From Acrocarpospora corrugata (GTDB taxonomy: Bacteria > Actinomycetota > Actinomycetes > Streptosporangiales > Streptosporangiaceae): a stretch of 32,423 bases of DNA. A program made the translations under genes and the position numbers. Shown in pieces: positions 1-8,148 of the stretch. The stretch covers positions 1 through 32,423 of the forward strand of contig NZ_BLAD01000107.1 of the NCBI RefSeq assembly GCF_009687845.1, in the 5' to 3' direction. Position 1 is the first letter of the stretch; every line of letters begins with the position of its first letter. The notes beneath the pieces are model-generated. The model ran no database searches. It worked only from the letters and a program-made list of their open reading frames with translations, and was not told the DNA's origin.

Positions 1-1
1 G

Positions 2-2215
2 CTGGAGGGGGTGCCGTGGTCGCGGATGGCTGTGTTGGTGAGGAGTGCCACTCGGCAGGTGCCGACTTTGCGGCGGGCGTTGCTGACGGTGGGTGTGCCG
101 GTGGTGGTGGCCGGGGATGAGGTTCCGCTGATTCAGGAGCCGGGGGTTCGGCCGCTGGTGACTCTGCTTCGGGCGGCGGTTCGGCCGTCGGCGTTGGATG
201 TGGCCACGGCGGAGGAACTGCTGACCGGGCCGGTGGGGGCCACGGACATGATCGGGGTGCGGCGGCTTCGGCGTGCGCTTCGGATCGCCGAGCTTGAGGC
301 TCTGGAGTCCGCCGCGCAGGGGGAGGCGGTCGTGGTCGGCGACCCGGTAGACGGACCGCCAGATGAGGACGCCGGCGAAGCGGTGAAAAGCGAGTCGGCA
401 GAGGCGGAAGCCGGAGAAACCGCGGGTGGCGGACCGTCTGGGGAGGGTGAGCCGACGGAAGAGGGTGTCGCCGGGGATGAGGCCAGGCAGCCGATGTTGC
501 CGTTTGGGGTGCGGTCGTCGGATGAGATGTTGGTTGCGGCGTTGCGGGATGAGCGGGAGCTCACGCTGTTGGAGGGGCATGTGGCCGCGCCGGCTGAGCG
601 GGTGGCGCGGTTGTTGAAGGTGGCGCGGGAGGCGGTGAAGAAGGCGGGGACGGCTGAAGAGGTGCTTTGGGAGGTTTGGCAGGCTTCGGGGCTTTCGGAG
701 AAGTGGACGTCGGTCAGTTTGAGCGGGGGGGCGCGGGGGGCGCAGGCCGATCGGGATCTGGATGGGGTCGTGTCGTTGTTCGATTACGCGGCCAAGTTCG
801 TCGATCGGCTGCCGAAGGCGGGGATCGAGGTCTTTCTGGACGATCTGGTCGCGCAGGAGATTCCGGCGGACTCGCTGGCCGAGCAGGCGCCTGACGGGGA
901 GGCGGTGCGGATTCTGACGGCGCACCGGTCTAAGGGGCTCGAATGGGACGTGGTCGTCGTCGCCGGCGTACAGGAAGGGGTTTGGCCGGATTTGCGGTTG
1001 CGCGGGTCTCTGCTGGGCACTGAGACGCTTGTCGAGGTCGCTGAGGGTTCCGGGTTGGACGGGACGGACGCGGTCAAGGCGGCGCTGGGGTCGAAGATGC
1101 TGGCCGAGGAGCGGCGGCTGTTCTATGTGGCCGCGACCCGGGCCAGGCGCAAGCTGGTCGTCACGGCGGTCGGCGGCGAGGACGCCGAGGAGCGGCCGTC
1201 GCGGTTCCTGGCCGAGCTGCTGCCGGGTGAGCTGGAGACGGCCACCGTCGACGATCGGGCCCGCTGGCTGAGCATGCCCGCCCTGGTCGCCGACCTCCGG
1301 GCCACCGTCTGCGACCAGTCCCGCCCGGAACCGCTGCGCCGCGCCGCCGCCCGCCACCTGGCCCGCCTCGCCGAAGCCAGGATCCCCGGCGCCGACCCCA
1401 AAACCTGGTACGCCCTCACCGAACTCTCCGACGACCGCCCCCTCGCCTGGCCGGACGACATCGTCCGCATCTCCCCGTCCGCCGTCGAGAATTTCACCAA
1501 ATGCAACCTCCGCTGGGTCCTGGAGACCGCCGTCGGCGCGAGCAGCGCCAGCGTCTCGCAGAGCCTCGGCACCGTCATCCACGCCATCGCCGTCCTCGCC
1601 GCCGAGAACAACCCGGTCGAGGCGCTCAGCGGCCGGCTCGACGAGATCTGGGACGAACTCGACTTCGGCGGCCTCTGGTTCAACCGCAAACAGCGCCACG
1701 TCGCCGAGCAGATGGTCGAACGGTTCCTGCGCTGGCACGCCGAGAACCCCCGCGAACTGGTCGCCCCGGAAGAGGCGTTCACCGCCGTCGTCTCCGAGGG
1801 CGTCATCATCAAGGGCCGCGTCGACCGGGTCGAACGCGACGGCGAAGGCCGCGCGGTGATCATCGACATCAAGACCGGCGCCAGCAAGCCCAAGGACGAC
1901 GAACTCGACCGCCACCCCCAGCTCGGCGTCTACCAGCTGGCCACCCTGCTCGGCGCGTTCAAACGCCACGGCCTGGTCGAGCCCGGCGGCGCCGCCCTCG
2001 TGCAACTCGGCAAGGCCGCGGGCAAGGACGCCAAGGAGCAGCAGCAGGGCGCGCTCCGCGACGATTCCGAGCCCGGCTGGGCCGAGGAACTGGTCACCAC
2101 CGTGGCCGCCGGAATGTCGTCGAACCTGTTCGTCGCCAAGGTCAACGACGGCTGCCGCACCTGCGCCGCCAGAATCTCCTGCCCGGTGAACGACAGCGGA
2201 GGCCAGGTGTGCTGA
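2..2215 (+). CDS. adnA: AdnA, helicase-nuclease subunit (5' partial)
   Basis: UvrD/Rep-type superfamily 1 helicase fused to a C-terminal RecB-like nuclease, one half of the AdnAB motor-nuclease that resects double-strand breaks in actinobacteria. The reading frame is open to the window edge, so the N-terminal helicase half (Walker A) lies outside. Visible parts, numbered from the GTG at 11: the helicase C-terminal region including a VRILTAHRSKGLEWD motif near 297-311 and a LFYVAATRAR motif near 373-382; an acidic low-complexity linker near 105-160; and a PD-(D/E)XK nuclease with IIDIKTG near 616-622 followed by a QLGVYQ motif. Cysteines in FTKCNLRW (near 497) and in CRTCAARISC (near 715-724) have the spacing of the Fe-S staple of AddB/AdnA-type nucleases. 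The stop overlaps the adnB start by 7 nt, so translation is probably coupled. Order adnA-adnB matches mycobacteria. Confidence 0.9.
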   Translation: MEGVPWSRMAVLVRSATRQVPTLRRALLTVGVPVVVAGDEVPLIQEPGVRPLVTLLRAAVRPSALDVATAEELLTGPVGATDMIGVRRLRRALRIAELEALESAAQGEAVVVGDPVDGPPDEDAGEAVKSESAEAEAGETAGGGPSGEGEPTEEGVAGDEARQPMLPFGVRSSDEMLVAALRDERELTLLEGHVAAPAERVARLLKVAREAVKKAGTAEEVLWEVWQASGLSEKWTSVSLSGGARGAQADRDLDGVVSLFDYAAKFVDRLPKAGIEVFLDDLVAQEIPADSLAEQAPDGEAVRILTAHRSKGLEWDVVVVAGVQEGVWPDLRLRGSLLGTETLVEVAEGSGLDGTDAVKAALGSKMLAEERRLFYVAATRARRKLVVTAVGGEDAEERPSRFLAELLPGELETATVDDRARWLSMPALVADLRATVCDQSRPEPLRRAAARHLARLAEARIPGADPKTWYALTELSDDRPLAWPDDIVRISPSAVENFTKCNLRWVLETAVGASSASVSQSLGTVIHAIAVLAAENNPVEALSGRLDEIWDELDFGGLWFNRKQRHVAEQMVERFLRWHAENPRELVAPEEAFTAVVSEGVIIKGRVDRVERDGEGRAVIIDIKTGASKPKDDELDRHPQLGVYQLATLLGAFKRHGLVEPGGAALVQLGKAAGKDAKEQQQGALRDDSEPGWAEELVTTVAAGMSSNLFVAKVNDGCRTCAARISCPVNDSGGQVC

Positions 2216-5200
2216 CCCCGGACGAGCTGGCCGTCAAGCTCGGGGTGCTGCCGCCCACACCCGAGCAGGCGGTCGTGATCGAAGCCGACCGTGAGCCGAT
2301 GGTGGTCGTCGCCGGCGCCGGGTCCGGCAAGAGCGAGACCATGGCGGGGCGGGTGGTCTGGCTGGTCGCCAACGGGTACGCGCGCCCGGAGCAGATTCTC
2401 GGGCTCACCTTCACCCGCAAGGCGGCGGGCGAGCTCGCGGAACGGGTGCGCAAGCGTCTCACCGGCCTCGTCTCGGCCGGCCTGATCGCCGAACTGGAGA
2501 CCGAACCCACGGTTTCGACCTATCACGCGTACGCCGCCCGGCTGGTCACCGACCACGCCCTGCGGGAGGCGATGGAGCCGACCATGCGGCTGGTCACGCC
2601 CGCCGTGGCCTGGCAGCTGGCGTCCCGGGTGGTCGGCCAGTACGACGGGCCGATGGACCACGTCGATCTGGGCCCGGCCAGTGTGACCGCCGCCGTGCTG
2701 GAGCTGGCGGGGGAGCTGTCGGAGCATCTGCGCGAACCGGACGACGTGTATCGGACCGGTGACTGGCTGCGGGAGCGCCTGGCCGCGTTATCGGGGCGGA
2801 TCACGCTGCCGCAGCAGAAACCGGTGAAGGTGCAGCTCGTCCGGGAGCAGCTGCTGCCGATGGTCGAGGCGTATCAGCGGGTGAAGCGGAGCCGGGAGGT
2901 CATCGACTACGGCGATCAGATGGCGCTGGCGGCCCGGATCGCGGCGAATCATCCGGAAGTGGGGGAGCTGGAGCGGGAGCGGTTCACCATCGTCCTGCTG
3001 GACGAGTACCAGGACACCAGCCACGCCCAGCTGGTGCTGCTGCGGGCGCTGTTCGGGGGCGGGCATCCGGTGACCGCCGTCGGCGACCCCTGCCAGTCGA
3101 TCTACGGCTGGCGCGGCGCGTCGGCGGGCAACCTCACCCGTTTTCCTGAGGACTTCCGCACCACTCGCGGCGAACTCGCCCCGATCCGGCAGCTGTCGGT
3201 GAGTTTCCGCAACGGCGAACGTGTCCTGGACGTGGCCGCCAAGATCCAGGTCGAGCTGCGCCGGGAGGCCACCGAGGTGCCCGTCCTGGTCCCCGGCGAG
3301 AACCGGGTGGACCGGGGCCGCGTGGTCGCCGCCTTCCACGAGACCGCCGAGGAGGAGGCCGCCTGGATCGCCGAGGGCATCGCCGGCACGCTCGGCCAGG
3401 AGACCGCCCCCGACGGCCTCCCGTGGGGCGAGGGCGAACGCGGCAAGGCCAAATCCAGCGTGTACGGCGGCGCGAACGCCGTACAACCTCAGGACGTGGC
3501 CATCCTGGCGCGCAAACGATCGCAGTTCCCGGCCCTCAGGCGAGCCCTGGAAGCGCGCGACATCCCGGTTGAAGTCGTCGGCCTGGGTGGTCTGCTGACC
3601 GTGCCGGAAGTGGCCGACATCGTGGCCACGCTCCGCGTCATGTACGACCCCAGCGCCGGTGACGCGCTGGTCCGCCTGCTGGCGGGGCCGCGCTGGCGGA
3701 TCGGGCCTGCCGACCTGAAGGTGCTCGGCGAGCTGGCCCGCGACCTCAACCGCGAGCTCGGCCACCGGCCGGGCCAGGACCCGCTGGAGCAGGTCGTCGC
3801 CGATCTGGAGGCCGAGCGGGGCAGCCTGATCGACGCGCTGGACGAGCTGCCCGACCAGGAGGAGTGGCGCGCCAGGTTCTCCGACCTCGCCCGGGAGCGC
3901 CTGCCCGCCCTGGCCCTGGAGCTTCGGGTGCTGCGCGCCCACGCCGGGCAGTCGCTCCCCGATCTGATCGGCGAGGTGGAACGCCGGCTCGGCCTGGACG
4001 TGGAGGTGGCCGCCAGGGGCGGCAGCCCGCTGGCCGCCCGCGCCGACCTGGACGCCTTCCAGGACGCGGCCGGCCGTTTCGCCGGCGACGCCGAGGACCC
4101 GACCCTGGGCGCCTTCCTCGCCTACATCAAAGCCGCGGAAAGCGAAGAATTCGGCCTGGAGCAGGGCCGCGTCGGCGAGACCAACAGCGTCAAACTGATG
4201 ACCGTGCACGCCGCCAAGGGCCTGGAATGGCCGGTCGTCGTGGTGCCGGGACTGTCCCAGCTGACCACGCAGCGCGGCGGCCTGGCCAAGGGCAGCATCT
4301 TCCCCGCGACCCCCGTCACCAACTCCCGATGGACGGAGAATCCCCGCAAACTGCCGTACGTGCTGCGGGGGGACAGCGCCGACCTGCCCGAACTGGCCGG
4401 CTTGGACAAGGACGAGCTCGCCGACTTCGACGAACGGTGCCGGGAACGCGACCTGCGGGAGGAACGGCGGCTGGCCTACGTCGCCGTCACCCGCGCCCAT
4501 TACCTGCTGATCGCCTCCGGCTACCGCTGGGGGAGCTCCACCAAGCCACTCGAACCCTCCGATTTCCTCACCGAGATCAAGGAGTACGCGACCGCGATCC
4601 CACGCTGGACCGAGGGCGAGGTCGACGAGAACCCGCTGCTGGCCGAGCCGCCGGAGGCCACCTGGCCGAACGTGGTCGTCCGCGACGCCATCCGGGAGGG
4701 CGCTGACCTGGTCACCGCCGCCATGGACGGCCTGTCCGACGAGGGCGAAGGCGAGGTGAAGGAGTGGGAACGCGAACGCATGCGCTCCTGGACCAGGGAC
4801 ACCGAACTGCTCCTGCGCGAACGTGACCGCCGCCGCGAGTCCGGCATCGTCGAACTGCCGATCCGGCTGTCGGTGTCGTCCCTGGTCACGCTCGCCCAGG
4901 ATCCAGCTGGTTTCGCCAAGCAGATCCGCCGCCCGCTGCCGCGCAAACCCACCCCGCTGGCGCGCCGGGGCACCTCGTTCCACCGCTGGCTGGAGTCCCG
5001 CTGGGGCCAGCAGCGCCTGCTCGACGACTTCGAGTTGCCGGGCGCGACCGACCAGATCTCCGAAGCCGACCTGCGCCTCACCGAGCTCAGGGCCAGATTC
5101 GAGGAGAGCCGCTGGGCCGACCAGACACCGGTCGACCTGGAGGTCCCGTTCGAAACCGTGATCGCGGACCGCCTGGTTCGCGGCCGCATGGACGCGGTGT

Positions 5201-5448
5201 TCCGCGAACGCGACGGCTATGTCGTGGTCGACTGGAAGACCGGCGAACGCCCCCGTGGCGGAGCCGCCCGGACGGCCGCGATCCAGCTGGCCGCTTATCG
5301 GCTGGCGTGGGCGCAGCTCTCCCGCACTCCGCTGGCCAAGGTCAGCGCGGCTTTCCACTATGTACGGGCGAACCAGACGGTCCGCCCGGTGGACCTGATG
5401 GAATCCGACGACCTGACCGCCCTGATCTACGAAATCCCCGAAACGTAG
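2209..5448 (+). CDS. adnB: AdnB, helicase-nuclease subunit
   Basis: Complete 1079-aa SF1A helicase with a C-terminal RecB-family nuclease, partner of AdnA in ATP-driven end resection for recombinational repair. The GTG at 2209 is chosen because a GGAGG lies 6 nt upstream (2198-2202) and because the helicase homology begins directly after it; the longer open frame upstream is only the shadow of adnA. Motifs: Walker A GAGSGKSET near 36-44, LTFTRKAAGE near 66-75, Walker B LLDEYQDT with its Asp near 265, VGDPCQSIYGWRGA, motif V-like LMTVHAAKGLEWP, motif VI RRLAYVAVTRA, and the nuclease signature VVDWKTG with D1008 and K1010. The length agrees with mycobacterial AdnB (about 1095 aa). The 3' end overlaps the convergent decarboxylase gene by 22 bp, leaving no room for a terminator between them. 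Confidence 0.92.
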   Translation: MLTPDELAVKLGVLPPTPEQAVVIEADREPMVVVAGAGSGKSETMAGRVVWLVANGYARPEQILGLTFTRKAAGELAERVRKRLTGLVSAGLIAELETEPTVSTYHAYAARLVTDHALREAMEPTMRLVTPAVAWQLASRVVGQYDGPMDHVDLGPASVTAAVLELAGELSEHLREPDDVYRTGDWLRERLAALSGRITLPQQKPVKVQLVREQLLPMVEAYQRVKRSREVIDYGDQMALAARIAANHPEVGELERERFTIVLLDEYQDTSHAQLVLLRALFGGGHPVTAVGDPCQSIYGWRGASAGNLTRFPEDFRTTRGELAPIRQLSVSFRNGERVLDVAAKIQVELRREATEVPVLVPGENRVDRGRVVAAFHETAEEEAAWIAEGIAGTLGQETAPDGLPWGEGERGKAKSSVYGGANAVQPQDVAILARKRSQFPALRRALEARDIPVEVVGLGGLLTVPEVADIVATLRVMYDPSAGDALVRLLAGPRWRIGPADLKVLGELARDLNRELGHRPGQDPLEQVVADLEAERGSLIDALDELPDQEEWRARFSDLARERLPALALELRVLRAHAGQSLPDLIGEVERRLGLDVEVAARGGSPLAARADLDAFQDAAGRFAGDAEDPTLGAFLAYIKAAESEEFGLEQGRVGETNSVKLMTVHAAKGLEWPVVVVPGLSQLTTQRGGLAKGSIFPATPVTNSRWTENPRKLPYVLRGDSADLPELAGLDKDELADFDERCRERDLREERRLAYVAVTRAHYLLIASGYRWGSSTKPLEPSDFLTEIKEYATAIPRWTEGEVDENPLLAEPPEATWPNVVVRDAIREGADLVTAAMDGLSDEGEGEVKEWERERMRSWTRDTELLLRERDRRRESGIVELPIRLSVSSLVTLAQDPAGFAKQIRRPLPRKPTPLARRGTSFHRWLESRWGQQRLLDDFELPGATDQISEADLRLTELRARFEESRWADQTPVDLEVPFETVIADRLVRGRMDAVFRERDGYVVVDWKTGERPRGGAARTAAIQLAAYRLAWAQLSRTPLAKVSAAFHYVRANQTVRPVDLMESDDLTALIYEIPET

Positions 5449-6500
5449 TGGAACTCCGGCTTGGGGTGCATCAGGAAATCGTGGTGGGAGATGTTCCACG
5501 CGTACGCGCCCGCCATCGCGAAGGCCACCACATCGCCGACCCGCAACGTCGCGCGCACCCGCCGGGCGAAGACGTCCTTCGGGGTGCACAGCTGCCCGAC
5601 CAGCGTGACGGTCTCCTCCGGCGACTCGGCGGAGCCGAACACCGTGAACGGCTGGTTGTGGCCCTTGGTGACCGGTGTGCGCAGATGGTGGGTTCCGCCG
5701 GTGAGGACGGCGAAGAGTTCGCCGTGGACTCGTTTGAGGTCGAGGACCTTGGTGAGATACCAGCCGCAGTAGGCGGTCATCGCTCGTCCCGGCTCGATTC
5801 GTAGTTTTTCCGGGATGCCGGTCAGGCCCTGGCCGTAGGCCGTCCAGTCGAAGCGCTGGTCCGGGTGCTGGTAGCGCACGGCCATTCCGCCGCCGAGGTT
5901 GATTTCGGGGGCGCCGAGCTCCCGGGCGTAGCCGATCACGGCGGTGGCCAGTTTGAGCAAGTCGGGTGCGTCGAGTCCGCTGGCCAGGTGCGCGTGCAGG
6001 CCGCGGAAGCGGACCGGGCCGCCGAGGAGGGCCAGGCATTCCTGGATTCCGGCGGGATCCATGCCGAAGGGTGTCGCGCCGCCGCCCATCGCGAGCGCGG
6101 CCCCGGCGACGGGGACGTCCAGGTTGGCGCGCAGCAGGATGTCCACCGGCTCGGATCGGTTGAGTAGTCGCCGCAGTTCGCCTGGGCTCTCTACGTGCAT
6201 GCGGTGCGGGGTGAGACTTAGGTCGGCGTCCGTTTTGCCGGGGCCGCCGAATGCGAGCCGGGCGTTCGGGAGCACTGATCGGACGTGCGCGTACTCGCCT
6301 CCCGATGAGACCTCGAATCCGTTCACATGCGGCGCGATCACTCGCAGCAGCATCGGATCCGGGTTCGCTTTGACCGCGTAGTAGATCTCGATGTCCGGCA
6401 GCGCTCGTCGGATGGCCGCCGCGTGGGTGTGCAGGCCCGGCAGGTCGTACACATACGCAGGGATGTCGCCCAGGCGGTCGGCGTGGTCGCGGAGGTTCAC
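5427..6500 (-). CDS. Fold-type III PLP-dependent decarboxylase, siderophore operon (PvsE/SbnH-like)
   Basis: 357-aa enzyme of the diaminopimelate/ornithine decarboxylase 2 family (alanine-racemase-like barrel plus beta domain). PLP lysine K44 is in YYAVKANPDP; a glycine-rich phosphate-binding segment INLGGGMAVRY and EPGRAM follow; LVGQLCTPKDVF supplies the Cys/Asp region and AGAYAWN the C-terminal PLP-contacting Tyr. The GTG at 6500 overlaps the TGA of the preceding synthetase (GTGA), so translation is coupled; the open frame upstream of it lacks homology. Last gene of the iron-box operon. In NIS pathways such enzymes (SbnH of staphyloferrin B, PvsE of vibrioferrin) decarboxylate an amino acid already condensed to citrate. 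The substrate here is inferred from context; diaminopimelate decarboxylase (LysA) is less likely given the genetic setting and shorter length. Confidence 0.85.
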   Translation of the reverse strand: MNLRDHADRLGDIPAYVYDLPGLHTHAAAIRRALPDIEIYYAVKANPDPMLLRVIAPHVNGFEVSSGGEYAHVRSVLPNARLAFGGPGKTDADLSLTPHRMHVESPGELRRLLNRSEPVDILLRANLDVPVAGAALAMGGGATPFGMDPAGIQECLALLGGPVRFRGLHAHLASGLDAPDLLKLATAVIGYARELGAPEINLGGGMAVRYQHPDQRFDWTAYGQGLTGIPEKLRIEPGRAMTAYCGWYLTKVLDLKRVHGELFAVLTGGTHHLRTPVTKGHNQPFTVFGSAESPEETVTLVGQLCTPKDVFARRVRATLRVGDVVAFAMAGAYAWNISHHDFLMHPKPEFHYVSGIS

Positions 6501-8146
6501 GCGGGCCTCGACAGCGGGTTGGCCACCTGGACATACGTCGCGGTCTTGTCGGGGGACCGGGACCAGCGGACGGCCAGGTTGGCTTTGGCGGGGAGGGGGA
6601 CGCCGGCCAGGAGCTCTGCCAGCGGGGGAGGCCAGCCGCGGGTGTCGGCGTAGCAGGCGAGGAGTTCGCCGGCGGCGGCCCACAGGTCGCGGAGCGTGCG
6701 CGGGCCTTCCAGGGTGGCGGCGATCTCGGCGAGGTGGTTGACGAACAGGCAGTACACGACCCGGTTCCAGCCGCGTTCCGCGTCGTACTCCAGCGCTGCC
6801 GCCACCTCCGGAACCAGTCCCGACAAATCATGACCGACAAGCTTAGTCCCCTCCAGGTCGCGGAACACCGCCTCCACCGGCATGCCCTGGCTGTCGAGCC
6901 CCACGAGCACGTTCTGCAGGTGCGCCTCCAACACCACCCCATGCCGGAAATATGCGTCCAGAACAGGCAGCGCCACCCGCTCGACGTACGCCACCCACCA
7001 CGCCATCGCATCCGCCCGCCGCAAGTCCCGTACGGCCAGCGCCCCCGCCAGCACCGGCGTCACCCCACGCCCGGCCCGCCCCCACGGGCTGCACCGCACC
7101 AGCACCCCGAGCCCCTCCAGCAGCGACGTCCCGAGATCCGCCGACCGATACCCCGGCTCCGGCAGCCACCGCGTCCCCGGGAACGTCTCCGCCAGATCCG
7201 CGAACACCGGCGCCAGCCGCCGCGACAACTCCACCGACCCGGACAGCTCATACCAGGCGTTCTTCCGTACGCAATTGGTGATGCGCACGTCCAGGCTGAA
7301 CTTCAGGCACTTGTCCAGATCCGGCTCGTACACCGTCCGCACCGACGAGGTCGGCGTGGACAGCCCGGACGTGAACCCGAGATCGATCAGCCGCCCGTCC
7401 ATCGGGAGATCCAGCAGCTCGTACTGCCACGGATGCACCGGAAGCAGCCGGTACCCGGCCGGAGCCGCCCCCAGCCGGTCCAGCGCGCTCGGATCCCCCT
7501 CCTCGACCACCAGATCCTCCCGAACCCCCAGCAACCGCAGCGGAAACCGCGCGTACGCCTCCGGCGCGTAACTCAGCCAGTCGCCCTTCGCCGCGATCCG
7601 CGCCTTCGGCGTGGGATGAAACGGATGCCCGAACACCAGCGCCTGCTCGGAGGCGAGCCACGGATCCTGCGGCGGCGCGACCTCCTCCCGGACCGAGGCC
7701 AGCACCTCCATCACCGACCTACTGGACGCCACCTGCTCGGCGAACTCCGGATTCCCGCCCCCCAGCTCGGCCGTGATCAGCTCAACCAGCAACGCGGAAC
7801 TCAACGGCTCCCAGACCCCGTCCCGCAGCCACTCGCCCCGGGTCAGCCGCAACGCGATCCCCCCGCCGGCCCGCGCCCGCAGCCACCTGCCGCCGACCTC
7901 CAGCAGCACCTGCTCATCCGACTGCCAGACCCGCCCTCGCGGCCCGGCCACTTCCCGCACGCAGCACCGCAACAGGGCTGCCACCGTGGCCGCCTCCGCC
8001 ACCGATACCGCCGACTCGGTGCCCACCGCCGATTCCGCCATGATCCGCCCCGCCGAGTCTGACGCGACCCGATCCGCCGTTCCGGGTGCCGAGTCCGCGG
8101 CCGACCCCGGGCTCGGGTTCGTGGAGTCGATGGCAAGGCGGTCCAT
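6497..8146 (-). CDS. IucA/IucC-family NIS siderophore synthetase 2
   Basis: 549-aa NRPS-independent siderophore synthetase that adenylates a carboxylate (usually citrate or a derivative) and condenses it with an amine or alcohol. Family motifs are clear: GHPFHPTPKAR (ATP phosphate-binding), LLPVHPWQYE, KFSLDVRITNCVRKNAWYEL, VVLEAHLQN and FRDLEGTKL, followed by the C-terminal FhuF-like transporter/reductase-like region. The ATG at 8146 lies 2 nt after the stop of the first synthetase with AGGAG 9 nt upstream. The first about 50 residues are Ser/Ala-rich and low complexity and are not part of the usual fold; an internal ATG at 8041 (Met36) is an alternative start. Codon choice changes inside the gene: the N-terminal two thirds favour G-ending codons and the last about 110 codons favour C-ending ones. 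By position it is the counterpart of PvsD of vibrioferrin; the substrate is not determined. Confidence 0.92.
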   Translation of the reverse strand: MDRLAIDSTNPSPGSAADSAPGTADRVASDSAGRIMAESAVGTESAVSVAEAATVAALLRCCVREVAGPRGRVWQSDEQVLLEVGGRWLRARAGGGIALRLTRGEWLRDGVWEPLSSALLVELITAELGGGNPEFAEQVASSRSVMEVLASVREEVAPPQDPWLASEQALVFGHPFHPTPKARIAAKGDWLSYAPEAYARFPLRLLGVREDLVVEEGDPSALDRLGAAPAGYRLLPVHPWQYELLDLPMDGRLIDLGFTSGLSTPTSSVRTVYEPDLDKCLKFSLDVRITNCVRKNAWYELSGSVELSRRLAPVFADLAETFPGTRWLPEPGYRSADLGTSLLEGLGVLVRCSPWGRAGRGVTPVLAGALAVRDLRRADAMAWWVAYVERVALPVLDAYFRHGVVLEAHLQNVLVGLDSQGMPVEAVFRDLEGTKLVGHDLSGLVPEVAAALEYDAERGWNRVVYCLFVNHLAEIAATLEGPRTLRDLWAAAGELLACYADTRGWPPPLAELLAGVPLPAKANLAVRWSRSPDKTATYVQVANPLSRPA

Positions 8147-8148
8147 GG

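Noticed and set aside
2-5448. Helicase-nuclease pair as a phage-defence module
   Set aside because: Motifs and synteny with nudC and uvrD2 identify the housekeeping AdnAB repair system; no other defence genes are near.
2788-7011. 1407-aa open frame on the minus strand opposite adnB and overlapping the siderophore genes
   Set aside because: Arg/Gly/Pro-dominated translation with no motifs, antisense to confidently identified genes; typical of a high-GC shadow frame.
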